From the NCBI GenBank assembly GCA_963920665.1, contig OY987270.1, positions 22,904,019 to 22,968,018 on the forward strand: a DNA stretch of 64,000 bases, in the 5' to 3' direction. The position numbers and the translations under genes are program-made. The DNA is from Straminergon stramineum (Eukaryota; Streptophyta; Bryopsida; Hypnales; Calliergonaceae). Shown here one piece after another: positions 24,131-37,827 of the stretch. Every line of letters starts with the position of its first letter. Position 1 is the first letter of the stretch. The notes under the pieces are model-generated. The model was given only the letters and a program-made list of their open reading frames with translations. It made no database searches and had not been told where the DNA came from.

Positions 24131-25780
24131 GATTAGTTGATTAGGGATTTAGAAGTGTCTGGAGATGCGGTTCAGGGACAAGCATGCTACAACTGGAAAT
24201 CCAGAAAATAGTAACGGAATCCTAAATAGAGAGACTGCAGAGTTAACTTACTTGACAGATCCAGACATTTGATTTAGGATCGATGGAGGCAAAGCAGCCC
24301 GCTGTTGATTGATACAAAGCTCTAGTTTTCTGAGTGACACAATGTAGCTATGGCAATGTCGTCTGGTTGCCAAGAATGAAAGTTCCAATTTGATAACACA
24401 TCATTGAACTGCTTGAATCAGTTCATCATCACCGAACCCTAAACTTTGAATGAACGTCATCCGCACGCCAAAATTTTTTACCAATTCCATTGCTCTCTAC
24501 GTTAGCGTCTTTTCTTAATTGACAATGCTCAAATCTCAAAATTGACAAGCAGATTTGAACCTATGGATTCGGAATTGGCATCCGTGGTAAGGGCCAAAGT
24601 AAACAAAGGCATCATATGAGGGCCATACTATTCTTAACATATCCTTAGATGTTTTGGAGAAAAATCTTGTTACGAGCAGTCTACCCTTCTCTGGCAAGTG
24701 TGAACCAGCCATCCATTTCTGATTTAAGCTCAGTTTGCGACCATTGTGATCAACAAACAGATGCAATGAGGACACAGAGAGGGCAAGGGCAAAGAACGTT
24801 GATCAGCGGAGTTAATCAACACATGGGTTCTAGGGTTGGGAAAAATTGATTCAATGTCTGTTATCTGAAATCTAGAGAATACCCTCACGCTCCCATGCAG
24901 TATGGCAATTTTATATCAGCCTATGCATGACCACCTACATGGGTTTGCAATCAGTCAGTATCGGCGATGGTGCCCTGAAATTTAGACATCGATCGAACTG
25001 AAATCTCGATCGGTGGGAGGACCGTAAGTTCCTACGTTTAGGATTTAGGGAGAATTGGATTGCCTGCACAAAATCAAGATTGAGTTCAAAGAGCAAATTT
25101 CTTGCAAGAAGAATAGCCCATTAGTAGACAACGAGCAAACATTCAAGAGTGCACAATTAGGATACCACACCAATCGAGACACTCGATTCACGGTAGGTGA
25201 GGGCAGAGTAGCACGCTGTCGATTGATTCAAAGCTCCAGTAACATTACTTCCTACATTTTCCCCGCATTGAAAAACCACAAGGTCAGATCAGGGTGAGAT
25301 GAGCTTCAATCCTCACCCACAGGCATGGATCCCAGGGCTGGCTAGTCGCATTGCTCCAGTCACATTTCACCAGTCACATTGCTGGTGGCGTCAATGTCGT
25401 CGAGTACGATCCAGCCCAAGCTTCTACTCAATTGGTTGCTTCAGGAAATCCAGAAAATGGTTAGGGAATTACCGTTCATCCGAAGCAAGATGTACACCTG
25501 ACGCAGCCCACTTCCCTTCCTCACCAGCTCGTACACGACGGGGAAAAAAGCCGCCCTCTCCGATGCACTTGCCGTATCTCTACCCTAAACTGCAGGCACG
25601 ACAATTTCCGAAAAAGCCTCACCGAACCTCTCTAGAGCCATCGCACTCCACCACGCAATTGATGGATTGTAACACCTGAACCCCAACAATCGATGATCCC
25701 TCGCCCTCGCACCAACAAACGACATAAGTTCTCCGAAGACGATTCGCAACTGCCACTCCGATGGAATTCACTCCAGCAAC
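24131..25780. other. Intergenic DNA, diverged duplicate of 22.9-24.3 kb pieces
   Basis: Stretches near 24260-24330 (GCAGCCCGCTGTTGATTGAT) recur near 25208-25240, and 25058-25090 matches 22965. The 126-codon ORF at 25299-25679 has no recognisable domain. Confidence 0.4.
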
Positions 25781-25784
25781 CCTC

Positions 25785-25950
25785 AACCCCTAAACCCAAA
25801 CTAAACCCAAGTCCTCAACCCGAAAACCCAAACTAAACCCAGGTCCTAAACCCGAAAACCTGAACTAAACCCAAGTCCTAAACCCAAGCAAATGATACCC
25901 ATAGCAGTTGATACCCACAGCAGTTGATACCCACAGCAGTTGATATCCAG
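25785..25950. repeat. Short tandem repeats: AACCC-rich and 16-bp units
   Basis: From 25785 to 25885 there are imperfect repeats of AAACCCAAACTAAACCCAAG type, which resemble degenerate telomeric sequence. From about 25892 to 25945 the 16-bp unit GATACCCACAGCAGTT occurs three times in tandem. Confidence 0.6.
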
Positions 25951-28900
25951 ACTGTTAGGGGCTTGCTGTTAAAATTGCCTTTTTCAGGCCTTTCTTCAAG
26001 AAATTCCACAAGAAACTAGCATTTGCATTGCAAAGTGCAAACAAGTTTTGAATTTATTTTCCTACCCATCTATAAATGAATATACAATATTGTACAAGAT
26101 TAGTGAAAAAATGTAAGAAACGAATTTTAGAAACAATGATTGTATGGATTGCAAGATATTTGGGATTCGAGTATGGATTACTTTTTTGTTTAGCACCTTA
26201 CCTACCTACTATAGAATGTAAGGCTTTGAATCTTCTTATCTTCTCCATTTTGTTCTACACATGATGCATTTGTTTTTGAATTGCTGAAGAATTCAATTGA
26301 AAGTTCAAAAATGGAATCAAATTGTTTTTTATAAATTGATTTTCTTCCATGATTTTTAAATTGGTATATACAAGTGAACCTAAGATTGAACTATAAATTA
26401 TTCCTATTAGCACTTTCTACTCCAAATAGAAATTTTAAATAAAATCTTAAATTTCAATGTTTCTTAGCAATATGCATTTTGGGCCTATAACTATGCTTTG
26501 TTCATTTTTTATTTGCGGAATTGCACAACAACTTTAGCAAACATGTGATTTTAAAGAAACAACATATATGTATAGTTATCCCTAGTGATGCAAGTTGAAG
26601 GGTTTAAACTATCTAAACCTTTCAAGTGTTTGCAAAGCTTCTTTATTAGTGAACATACCTATTTTGAGTGTAGATTTGCACAGGAGTTGTAAGATTATAA
26701 TAAGAATAAAACCACATTCCATTTTTAGCATGTTTTTCTTCTTTGTAATACTTGAGAAATTTGCATATGAGAATTTTTAGAATTAGAGGTGACATGAACA
26801 AGTAGACATTGTGCTAGCATGCTGAAATGTACTTCAAAAAAACATAATATTGTCAAAATGCATTTTTCTCTTACAAGTAGAAATCACAAATAACTTCACA
26901 TTAGTACTTGCATGTATTATTTCTCAATGGCAAAAATCATGAAAACTAAATATGCTTTTGATTGGGGCCATTTTAAAAGCATTTTATGGAGAGTTACAAA
27001 TTTTTCAAATTGAAACCTAATAGAATTGATAAGCTTTGCACAAAGCCAAGGAAACAATTGAAATTCAAAAGCTTTATTCTTCCATTGATGATATATATAT
27101 ACTTGCCTTTGAAGACCTTTGTAAAGTCAAATATTTACCTTTTCCAATAAATAGAATGAAAGCTTCCAACATTTGGTTAACTTTCAATTTTGACCTTTCA
27201 AGAAAAATGTAAAGGGCAATCCAGTTTACTATATGTTCATTTCTAAGACCCCTAAACACAAAAAAATCAAGATTTGTCCCAGGCACACTTGCACAAATTC
27301 TTGAATGGAAAAAAAAACATCATTCATTTTCCAATTTTTTTTTATGCTTAAATTAGACTTCAAAAAGATTTATACATAAATATAAGCTACTAAAAATGGT
27401 AATTTAGTAAGGTTTAATTTAACTTTGAAGAATTTTTGATACCAAAAGTTGGTACCTTAGGCATTTATGGATTAATTAGTATCCCTAAACCAGTAAGAAA
27501 ACTACTTTTTAGTACTTGGTTGTGGGATATTAACCCATACATGATTTTAGGGTTTAGGGATTAAGATATTAACCCTTATGATTTTTTTTTGTTAGCTTAC
27601 CAAAGCATTCCTGTACTCCCAAAATTTTATTTGGATGGACTCAAGACCTTGTCCCACTTCCCCGTTATTTATATTGGATTAGCAAAGCAAACCCTCACAC
27701 CCAAGAATTTATTTGAGTGTAGTCCAAAAACAAATTGGGTGTCCCTAATTGGAGAGGGACACGAAGGGATTGAAAGCAAAGAATAAAATAGGTGAGCAAT
27801 TTTCTTATAGACTTAGGAGAAAGAGAATTGTCTACCTATTGTTGAAATTAACCGTTAATACTAGTAATTATATAATGCAATTGTACCTTCTAGTACTTGC
27901 AAGTGCATAAAACTATTTTCACAAGTACATAATCTAGGATGTTAATAAAGATAATATATGTCACTAGGAATAATAATTTGTTTATTTCATTTTTTAGTCA
28001 AGTTGGAGATTTTTAGAAGAATACTATGAATTTCCTATTCTTGTTAATCACAAATATTGAAAATATATACCATTTTTTTTTCATTTACATACGAATTCTA
28101 ATATATCTCTCAAGATGTTGTTTTTTAAACTATATCAAGTAGTTCATTTCATTTTTTTACTATTGTTGTAAATGATTTTTAAAACTATGACAAATTCAGT
28201 GTTATAATGAATCTTTTACTTAATATATTTATAAGTTTTGGGTTCCTTTTTATCACATGTTTTGTTTTTATTCCTATGTTATATAAAAATTGGGTATCCT
28301 AAACCACAATAAGGGTGTTTATTAAAAAAAATGCAATTTTTAAAAGAAATAGCACAACTCCAATGTTTCAATGAATCCTTGATATTTTAAACATTACTAT
28401 TGCATCGGTCATATTGCTTCATACATTTTTTTGAACCTTTGACATCTTTCATGAATTGAATACTTTTAACTATAGTGATTTATAGTCTGTCTTTTGAGTG
28501 GATAGTAAGATAGAGGTATCCACCAAAAAGATAGTGGGATTGATTTTTTTAATTCATTACCCCACTCACCAAATTTTTTGTAAATATCCACTCCCACACA
28601 TACTTGTATTTTTTATGAAAAGTTTATTTGGCAAACGATATGGTTTGTGTCAACATATTCAATACATATTCAATATTCACTAATTAGTATATATATAGTA
28701 TACATTATATATATTGTACGTATTTAATATTCAATGATTAATATGTATATCATATATAGTATATTTTATGTATTCAATATGTATTTTTTATTAAATCAAC
28801 GGCATTAAGGGGGGGCAATTTAATTTTTATTTTAAATCAATAGCCAGGAAAAGAGGGGGGGGGGGAATGGTGGGGGGAGCCAATGGATAGTGAGGGGAAT

Positions 28901-31900
28901 CAAAAATCCAAAACTGAAATCAACGGCAAGGGCAATGGGTTCATCCCGTGATCAATGGTCCTCATTTTTCCTCGAGGGGAGAGGGGAACTAGATCTCTCT
29001 ATCCTATAATCACAGGAGATAGTGATTTATGGTTATGTAGTTCAAAATCTACAAATACATTGTTGGTTCCTTTTTGTATAAAAATATACTTAAACTTTCG
29101 ATTGAGGGCACTATGTAGAGTAATTTTGAAATAGAGTTTTCAAATTTTTTACTAGCAATAATCCTTAAATTATTAATTTATAATTAGTTAATTAATGATT
29201 TCTCCTATTTTGTGTGCTTTATTTAATGACTACAAATCCTACCAAGCAATTGTATACTTTACAATTCTAAAGAATTTGGATAAAATAGTTCCTTTACATT
29301 GATACTCAACCTATTGTATACAATTTTTTGCCATGTAAAGGTGGGTATTACTCATAGTTCATTGCTATTGAAAGAATTCTAAGTATTGTCCATGGAAAAA
29401 GGAATTAGAGAGTTGGATGAAGCAATTGAAATTTTATTTTCTGAATGAAGTATGAATTTGTTGGAAATTGAACTAGAAGACAATATTTTTATGATTTATT
29501 TTAGAATGTTTTCAATTGTAATTGTAATAATTCAAAGTAGGATTGTTAGAGATCACATGGGAAATGAAAACATAACAATATCACTTAAGAGCTTAAAATT
29601 TGGTAATTTATTGGGGTGCCAGCTAAGACCTTGTATAATTTTATTGAGTGGAAGAAAATATTTCTTTCACTGACCCCATGTTCTTTCTTAGCTAACCTTA
29701 CCAAAACACTAGCCACTTCCCAATTTTCTTGATTTTGGTAGAAGTGAAGGCCAACATGACCACTCGAATTTTTTTCATGGGTTAGCAAAGCATTGGCATA
29801 TTGGCAGTTCGAACTATTTGTCTCGGTGAAAGAGAAAATGAAGTCCCTTTCCATTTTTTTCCCTTGGCTTGGCAAAGCACTAATCAATTCCCCAAAATGA
29901 ATGTTGGTTCTACTTTTCCATACATATTGCTATAAGTGTATAAAGTGAGTTTTATAAATTATTACAATTTTCAAATGCTATTTTTTTCATTGTATAATTT
30001 ATAAAAATAAATTGAACTTCAATGTTCTCATTAATCTAAAACATTCTTAATATTTACTACTTTGGGGGTCTTCTTTTTCTATCTACTCCCTATAAATTCT
30101 ACATGTTCTATGAATTGGTATTATATTGTAGTAAGTATTATGCCTTCGTAAGTACAAAGAGAAGTATCTTGTGTTGATAGCCATTGAAATTAGTATGAAA
30201 GAATTGTAGTGAATTATCCAAAAACATGGCAAACACTTCAATGAAGTAGATATTAGTGGGAAAATGGGGCAACAATAAGTTCTATCTTTTGTATTGTATG
30301 TGAAAATAATGTTCAATAGAAATTTGTAGAAGCATGAAACTCGTGCAATTTTTTTTAGATTAGGAATATGCATAGAAAAAAAAATTGTCAAAATTTGTTT
30401 AGTTTCATTTTTTTATTGACAATGTAATTCATAAAAAACAGCACAACTTCAATATTTCCATGAATCCTTCGGATTTTTAATATTTACAACTTATTGGAAT
30501 TATTTAGTTTCCTACATTTTGCTACAAATTCTATGTTTTTTATAGCATCAATGTATTTCTCAAAGTACAACAAAGAGTTCATTATTTGTATTTATTATTG
30601 CCATTGTGAATTATTAAAAAACAGCAAGGGTTCAATGTTTCTGTGATTTTAAACTACTTGACATATTTGCATGAATTGAGTTCCATTCTTCCCATGCATT
30701 TTGCTACGACTTCTATGTCTAATTCTTTATAAACTGAGGTCTATGAAAATGACCATATAGTCTTCAAGCCAATTTCCAATTGGTTTTGTGGAAATGTTGT
30801 GCTAGTAATTTCTTGATAGTAGGTAAAGGGTTCTAGTTTCACAGTCATTGAAATTGAAGGTTAAGAATTTAGGGTTGATAGACATTTAGAAATTTTGAGG
30901 CAATCCAAAAAATTTCATTTATAAAGTAGAAAGTTTTGAAATTGGAGTCTCAATAGTTTTTGGAAAGTGAATCCTCACTAATTCTAAATTTTTATTAATG
31001 TGTGCACACTTGTAATATTTAAAATTTTTGAAAACTAAATTGCTCACTTCTAGTATATTCTTGAATCTCATGTAGTGATGATCTATTGATTCATGAAAAA
31101 CTACATAATCATAGAATTGTTCAATATGGTAGATTTAAAGTAGAAGCACCAATAACCAATCAAATAAGCTAATTTAGAGTAGATGGTGAAGAATAAGAGT
31201 TGATGGACAATTTTTTCATGTAGAAAGATAGAAAATACAGGAATAGAGAATTTTCCATAATTCTACTCTCAAAACTGAAATGACTATGAATTTTGGGAGT
31301 CAAAAAGTACTTAGCACCAATGTCTCAAGTCTTCTAATTCCCATTAGTCAAGAACTACATTCCCACTCACTTCTTCTCGACATGTATCATAACTTTATTA
31401 GTTTCAATCTTGGAAAGGACAAGAAGACACAAAACAAATTCCAAGCTTGATTTCCACCCTAAGGTTGAAAATAACACACCCTAAAGGTTGGTTTTGGGGT
31501 GTGGTTGGTTATTGGTGGTTTAGGGTGCTCCTACATTATGCCCAACAGACTTTGAAAAGGATTTGTCAATGTTTGTCAAATCTGCAATGAAAGAAAAATG
31601 GAAGTCATTCAATTTTAGTCATAATTATCTAAGTGCACCAAAAATTGAACAAACCATGTACTTTAGTTTAGAGACCCCAAATGAATTATTAAAAGACATC
31701 AAATTTGTATACAAATTGATGGAACAAAAATAAGATGTTGTAAATCTCTTAAAGACTTAGGATGCATGGGAAATGGGAAATGGAAGTCTTGCAATTTTTT
31801 AAATAATTTACTACATGAATCAAATTGAATGAACCATTTGCCGTTTTTTTGTAGTTTAGAGACTTCAGATTATGAAAATAAGACATCCAATGTGTATGCA

Positions 31901-34265
31901 AATATAGGAAAAAAATCCATGTAAAAATTTTAAATGTTTTAAAGGCTTATGATTGATGGAAAATTTTGGTTATGTTTGTTTTTTGAATCGCATGACCGAA
32001 AATTGAATGAATTGTTTGTTGTATTTTAGGGACTATGAAAGGTGTCTATTGATGTAGGAGATGAATACAAAGTCATCATCCATTCCAATGATGTTTCTTT
32101 GCACAGTGGGTGAGCATAAACCCTCAAATTGAGCTTACCTTATATGAATGTCATATCTTCAATGAGATATTATTTGCATAATTGCTAAGTTTTGTTTTTT
32201 CTTATCATATTTTTTCTTTTCTATTTTTCCTTCAATATTCTTATGAAGGTTACTTTACAAAGCTACAAATCACCAATGCAATTCAATGAATTTTTTTTAT
32301 CCATGGATCATTTTTGCTAAATTCCTAGAGAGTCGGAAGTCCCCAATCTAGATGCACTTTGCTCAAACCTAGTTTTGAATTCAAAATGAACTGAATGATA
32401 ACCTTTGGATTGATGTCATGATCTCATCCTCTTTAGTACCAGGTCGAAGGAAAAGTGAAGAGTGAAGCTACATGCTTTTGAAATTGATGAAAGCTTTCCA
32501 TCAAGCATTGCCATCGTGTACTAGTCAAGACTGAAATGTATGAATTCTTATTGGTTCTGAAGGTTTTTTGTCACATTGGTGCTATGACATTTATGCCCAT
32601 CAAATTTTTAGGAATCTCCTTGAATTGTATTTGTAATTGTCAATGGCAATTTTTTTGGCTATCATGTACCTAATGGGTGTTTCTAGGTAGTTCTCCTCTT
32701 TAGGATTTTCAGAAGATATGAGCTAAGTAATTCATGATATGTGGTTGTAGAAACATGTTTGTGATTCAAAGCACAAGTGTTTTTTCAATTGTGCTATACT
32801 TATGCTTAATTGGGGCTTAGGGGCTTTTAGCATTGTTTGCAAGAAGACAAAAAGAATAGTGGAACATGGCTCTCTTCTTTCTCTGAAAAATTGTTGGAAA
32901 ATACTTTGATTAGCATAGAAGACATCCTAAGCCAAAATGCTTGTAAATGGGTTGTTTGTCATCCTCCTATCATACAAGTAGAAATGGAGAGTAGTGCAAG
33001 AATTTCTCAATCGGTTATCTTATTTCTTACACTAAACAAAAAGACATAACAGAAACTTGCAAGTCAAAATCGGGTATCGAACCAAAAAAATTCCTTTTCA
33101 TTAATTGATTTATGAAATTCTCATACTTTTTGCTAGTAGACAACATCATTTTCTATGTATGTTGTATTTAAAAAAAATGATGGAAAAATCAAATGATTGT
33201 GATTTTGTAAAGTTGAAAGTGGGATTTTAGTAATATTAGTTCCAGCATATATAAGAATGATGTAGAATTTCTACCAGACTAAAAGGTTAGAATGAAAATC
33301 TTTAATCTTTAATTTAAAATAGAAATCCATTTTAAAAAAATAAAAAAATAAAAAACATCATACTATGTTATTTGGATTCCAATACATTGAGCTTGCAATA
33401 GCAATCATTCTTCCAATTTCTAGATCTTCTCAAAATTCAAGATGCCATAGTTACAAAGATATCTGGTCAAGCTTCATTCTCTTAGTTTAAATCAAATACC
33501 AAAAATGGTTATATTGAAAGGGATAATTAAGGTTGACCAATGCACATACATTTTTTGGATGTGTGGACCTTTCAGGGTTAAGCATTTGTGACCATTTTAG
33601 ACTTCTGCATGTACATGAAAGCAAGCTTACATAAATATGGTTGTAGTGTCTTAACCCCTAAAGTTCTATGACTATGTTTTCACTGAAAATGCTCCCAAAC
33701 TGACATTTTTAGTACAAGTGTCAAATTTTTGAAAAAAAGTTGTTTTGAGACATGTAACCATAAGATCTTGTAGTATATTGACTTGAGAGCGTGTGATAAA
33801 AATTTCAGAAATTCCCTAATTTTCTAGAAATGTACTTTAATACAAAGCCTTTCTGGACAAACGTGGTATGCATATATAACACATGTACCATTAGAAATTA
33901 GGTACCTAGATGTACAAGCAAATTAGAGAGATGATATCGATAAACATAAAAGGATGGGAGAGGAAACATGTCATAAGGATGAAATAAAGACATGAAATGT
34001 AGGAATGAAATAAAAGATAAAAGATAACTTCTCATCTATACTTTTCTTTTAGGACAAAAGATATCTTTTCCTCTACTTCTCCATGTACAAATAAATTTCA
34101 AAAGTCCAAAAATCCTATCACAAGGTTGTTATAGTAAAGGCACTATAAACAATATCATTAATTAAACTACCTTATCAAACAATTTAAAAAAAGAAGAAGA
34201 CAAAGAATACCCAAAAAACCAACCAAAACCAAGGCATGTCAAACACTACCTTCTCTGTTGCAACT
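25951..34265. other. Long AT-rich region without recognised genes
   Basis: I see no coherent coding region. Noted items: a poly-G tract near 28856-28866, AT-rich alternating sequence at 28680-28790, and plant-like decayed sequence with many poly-A and poly-T runs. ORFs here are short and lack any motif. Confidence 0.5.
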
Positions 34266-34267
34266 AA

Positions 34268-35110
34268 AGATTGCAAAAAACATGCATCAAAATTGCACTC
34301 ACCATCACTTTGATGATAATAATGAAAATGTAGTGATTAGCTTCAGATGAAATTAACACCTCAAGTGCGAAAAAATCACTACTTAGTCACTTTTTTATTT
34401 GTTGTCATAATTGGGGATTCAAAAGAACTCTCCTTTCCCCATCAAAACCTCTCCTTTCAAAAACACTGTAAGCTCAAATAAATCACTATACAATTGTTGT
34501 TTCATTTATTGTGCCCAAACATAAAACAAATATGCATAAAATATAAAAACCAATATCCATGAAAAAATTAAAGCTACCATCATTTCATAGAGACTAATGG
34601 CAATATTGTGATTAGTTGCGCTAGAAGTTAACACTTCGAGCACCAAAAAATCACCATACAGTCATTGTTCTCCTTAGGGTGCTTGAAAAGAAAAAAACTA
34701 TGCATAGAAAATTATTGTCATCATCACTTTGTGGACATTATTGAATGATAGTACAGTGATTAACTGCGTATGAAGTTAACACCTGAAGCACGAAAAATTC
34801 ACTATACAGTCATTGTTTTACTTGTTGTGCTTAGATATTAGAAGAAACTCTCCCTTCTAAAACTCCTCAAGCACAAATAAATCACTCTGTACAAACATGA
34901 AGATTAAAGAAACTATGCATTAAAAATTACAATCATCACTACTTTGTAGCCAGAGATTAGTAGCAATACAATGATTGGCTGCACACAAAGTTAACACCTT
35001 CAGCGCGAAAAAATCACTGTATCGAAAAAATCACTGTATAGTCATGGCTTAATTTGTTGTACCCTGAGATTAACTGAAAGAACCTTCCCCTTCCAAAAAA
35101 ACACTATGCA
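34268..35110. repeat. Diverged tandem repeat, four units
   Basis: The phrase GTGATTAG(T)TGC...GAAGTTAACACCT...AAAATCACT.TACAGTCA occurs near 34331, 34607, 34756 and 34970. Each copy is preceded by ATCATCACTTTG-like text. Spacing varies from about 150 to 275 bases. Confidence 0.6.
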
Positions 35111-35450
35111 CCAAAAACTCTCCCTGTAGAATAGCATGCATGGCATTCACCCTCTGGAAAATGCAGTTTGTATGGGGTTCAATTCAATATCACTAGAATT
35201 AGTGAGACAGTATGTTTGCACTTTCACGTCTAAAACAATGGCAAACCTGCAAAGGTGAACTTTGCTTGGTTTGTTTAGGGTTGTGAGTAGGATCAAGTGG
35301 ACCTACTAACTGCAGACAATCCTTCCAAGATTCGTAGAGTAAATTAGGGAACCAATATAGACTTACATGTACCAGAGTAACAAACATGAAACAAATCTCT
35401 ACAGTATGAAGTATACAAATCAAAGGTTTGCAAGTGATGACGTTTTTCAA

Positions 35451-35594
35451 AAGGAGTTTTACATGTCCTTCTAGTCATGTCCATTGTCGTGGTCCCCTGC
35501 CAGGCTACTTGTGGCTAGCAGGTATGTATCTTTCCCGTACAATGAAATTCCGTTTCATTTGTATCAAAAAAAAAAAAAAAAGGAGTTTTACATG
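35451..35594 (+). mobile_element. SINE-like insertion, copy 1, with target-site duplication
   Basis: The body (about 35466-35579) ends AATGAAATTCCGTTTCATTT, GTATC and 17 A. It is flanked by a perfect 14-15 bp direct repeat AAGGAGTTTTACATG at 35451 and 35580. Poly-A plus a target duplication is the mark of reverse-transcriptase-mediated insertion. The body also has CTTGTGGCTAGCAGGT, shared with the other copies. It is short (about 114 bases), probably 5'-truncated, so no pol III boxes are claimed. Confidence 0.8.
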
Positions 35595-37539
35595 TTTAAA
35601 AATCAATCTCTTTATTCTATATATAATGAGAGTTTTAATTTAAATTTATATAGTTTTACAAATAAGTGTCATGCAGAAGCAATAGTCAGTACCTGACTGC
35701 ATTAATTATTATGCAATTAGCAGACCTCACTTACCTCCACCCAGCTGTCGAATATGTTGCTTGTCATGTCTTCTCATCCAGTGAGCTGAGAACCCACATT
35801 CAGCTGAACCCCTACTAGCAGAAGATCACATCAAGCAGCCTTTTGTCCACTGTACTTAATAGTAGAACTGCCCATTACCAACCATTTAAGCATTTTGTGC
35901 ATGATCTGGAGTAGTAGAAGGCATTGTTAAATTTTTGCTGTGTAGAGAAATAGAAATGATGGATGTTTTCTAATTTTTTTCCTTAAACTCAAATTGTTAT
36001 GAATTTTAGAAGCCAAAAGTTGACCTGCTCCCATCTTCAATATTTAGATTCTTCCATCATTGCTCATCTAAAGACTAATTTGGCTCTTAAAAACAAAGCA
36101 CATGTGTCATAATAGTTAGAAACCAAAAAACTAATGGTTAATATCTGTCATCTCTTTGTTGAATTTCTCATTACCTATATATTGACTATGGGTCTTGGCT
36201 GGCCATGGGAGGTTCTACCATAACTGAAGTAATACGTAGAATTCTTTCACTCCTAGATCAATTAATAGTCACATATTGTATTCCAGAACTTGAGACAAAG
36301 TTGGAAGCCTGAATTTGAATTCTGCCTCATCAAATTACTTCATTGGCAAGGCCAGTGAATGCATAACCACATATCGCACTCTGTGTGAGCAATGCAGATT
36401 ATAGTAAGGAATTTTGAGATTCCACATGAGACTCATCCATGAAGCTAGTTTTGAGTAAACTTCTTGAGTTCTACTAAGACTAATAAGGCTTGGACTGCAG
36501 GTTGTCCAATCTAGAGTGAAAGCCATTCAAAATCAACTTTAATTACTTAATAGATCAGGTCCACTCTCAATTGCAATGCACTTCATATTAAAAGTTCAAT
36601 ACTCGAGATCAAAAAGAGCCAGTGTTGTCCTCCTTCCAAAATGTTTACACAAATTGATGAAATGTAAATCAAGCACATCCTTGGCTGGACTGATCAGCAA
36701 AGTACTAGACTTGAAAATATTTAGCAACGTCCAAATTGAAAAGCACATGCACATATACATATTCACATGCATGTCATTGGTCTAATGTTGATACATCCAC
36801 CATGTCCAATTAGCATGAGTGCTTGAGGGCTCATTATTGGGTTCTTCCAGGAATTGGACAACAATGGACTCAAATAAATTCTCAGTCATATTTTTCTTTG
36901 AATTGTTTTTCATGTAGAAATGGGATCATCACTTTCACATATGTGAAATGGAAATCTAACTCTAACTACCTGTGCATATGCATGTTTCCTATAAAAGCTA
37001 GAAGGCAGGGTCAGTGGTATTGAAAAGATATCTGTACATGTCCTGGTTGACCACACAGAATTGGATCAAAATGGGTACACCTAAAACCCTCAAACCCTCA
37101 AGAGGATGTACACTCGAAAGGGTTGAGTGGCAAGTGGACGCCATGGCCAATCAAACTCCAATTCATTGAAAATGAAGTCTGACGTCCATGCTGAAGTGAA
37201 AATGCAGGACAATAGCAGCAGCAGGCGACAATAGCAGGGGCAAATCAAAGAAGAACACCAATAATCTTGAATGCCTAAAGAATGGACTGATAATCTTGGA
37301 GTTCATCCCTTTTGGAATTGTGTGACATTACTTACTTCAAAAAAAAAGTTACACATTGGAGGTCAAACTATCATGCAAGATCTTTCCTTTATGTACAAAA
37401 CTGCAAGGATGAACAATGATACATCTGTCATACAGAAAAGATTCTGAGTTGTCCCTCTTGGAACATACAACATCCTCCGCTTCAAGTAAGGGTTAAAAGG
37501 CTACCAATAATTGCACCATTTCTAAGTACACCAAATAAA
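35595..37539. other. AT-rich intergenic DNA
   Basis: No gene is supported. Short ORFs of 60-70 codons have no motif. Confidence 0.4.
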
Positions 37540-37642
37540 GTTGGTTGCCAATTTGTTTTTTTGTTTTTTTTTTGACACAAATGAAACGGAATTTCATTAC
37601 AAAGAAGGAAAGGTACAAGCCAGCCAGCCACGTTGGTTGCCA
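37540..37642 (-). mobile_element. SINE-like insertion, copy 2, minus strand
   Basis: On the minus strand it ends TGAAATTCCGTTTCATTTG, TGTC and poly-A, as in copy 1. It is flanked by GTTGGTTGCCA at 37540-37550 and 37632-37642. The body is only about 80 bases long, so it is strongly 5'-truncated. Confidence 0.8.
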
Positions 37643-37827
37643 GTTTCATTTCAAGAAATTAACATCTAAAGAACATTCTAACCTTTTCAGCCTTGGGGAA
37701 CCCAAAGAATCTTCATATATCTGATGAAAATGCAATTGTTCATCATTAGAATTTTAGGCAGAAAGGGCAAATCATGCATATTACTTTCATTTCCAATGAG
37801 CATTTTTTATCTTTTTTTAAGGTAGGG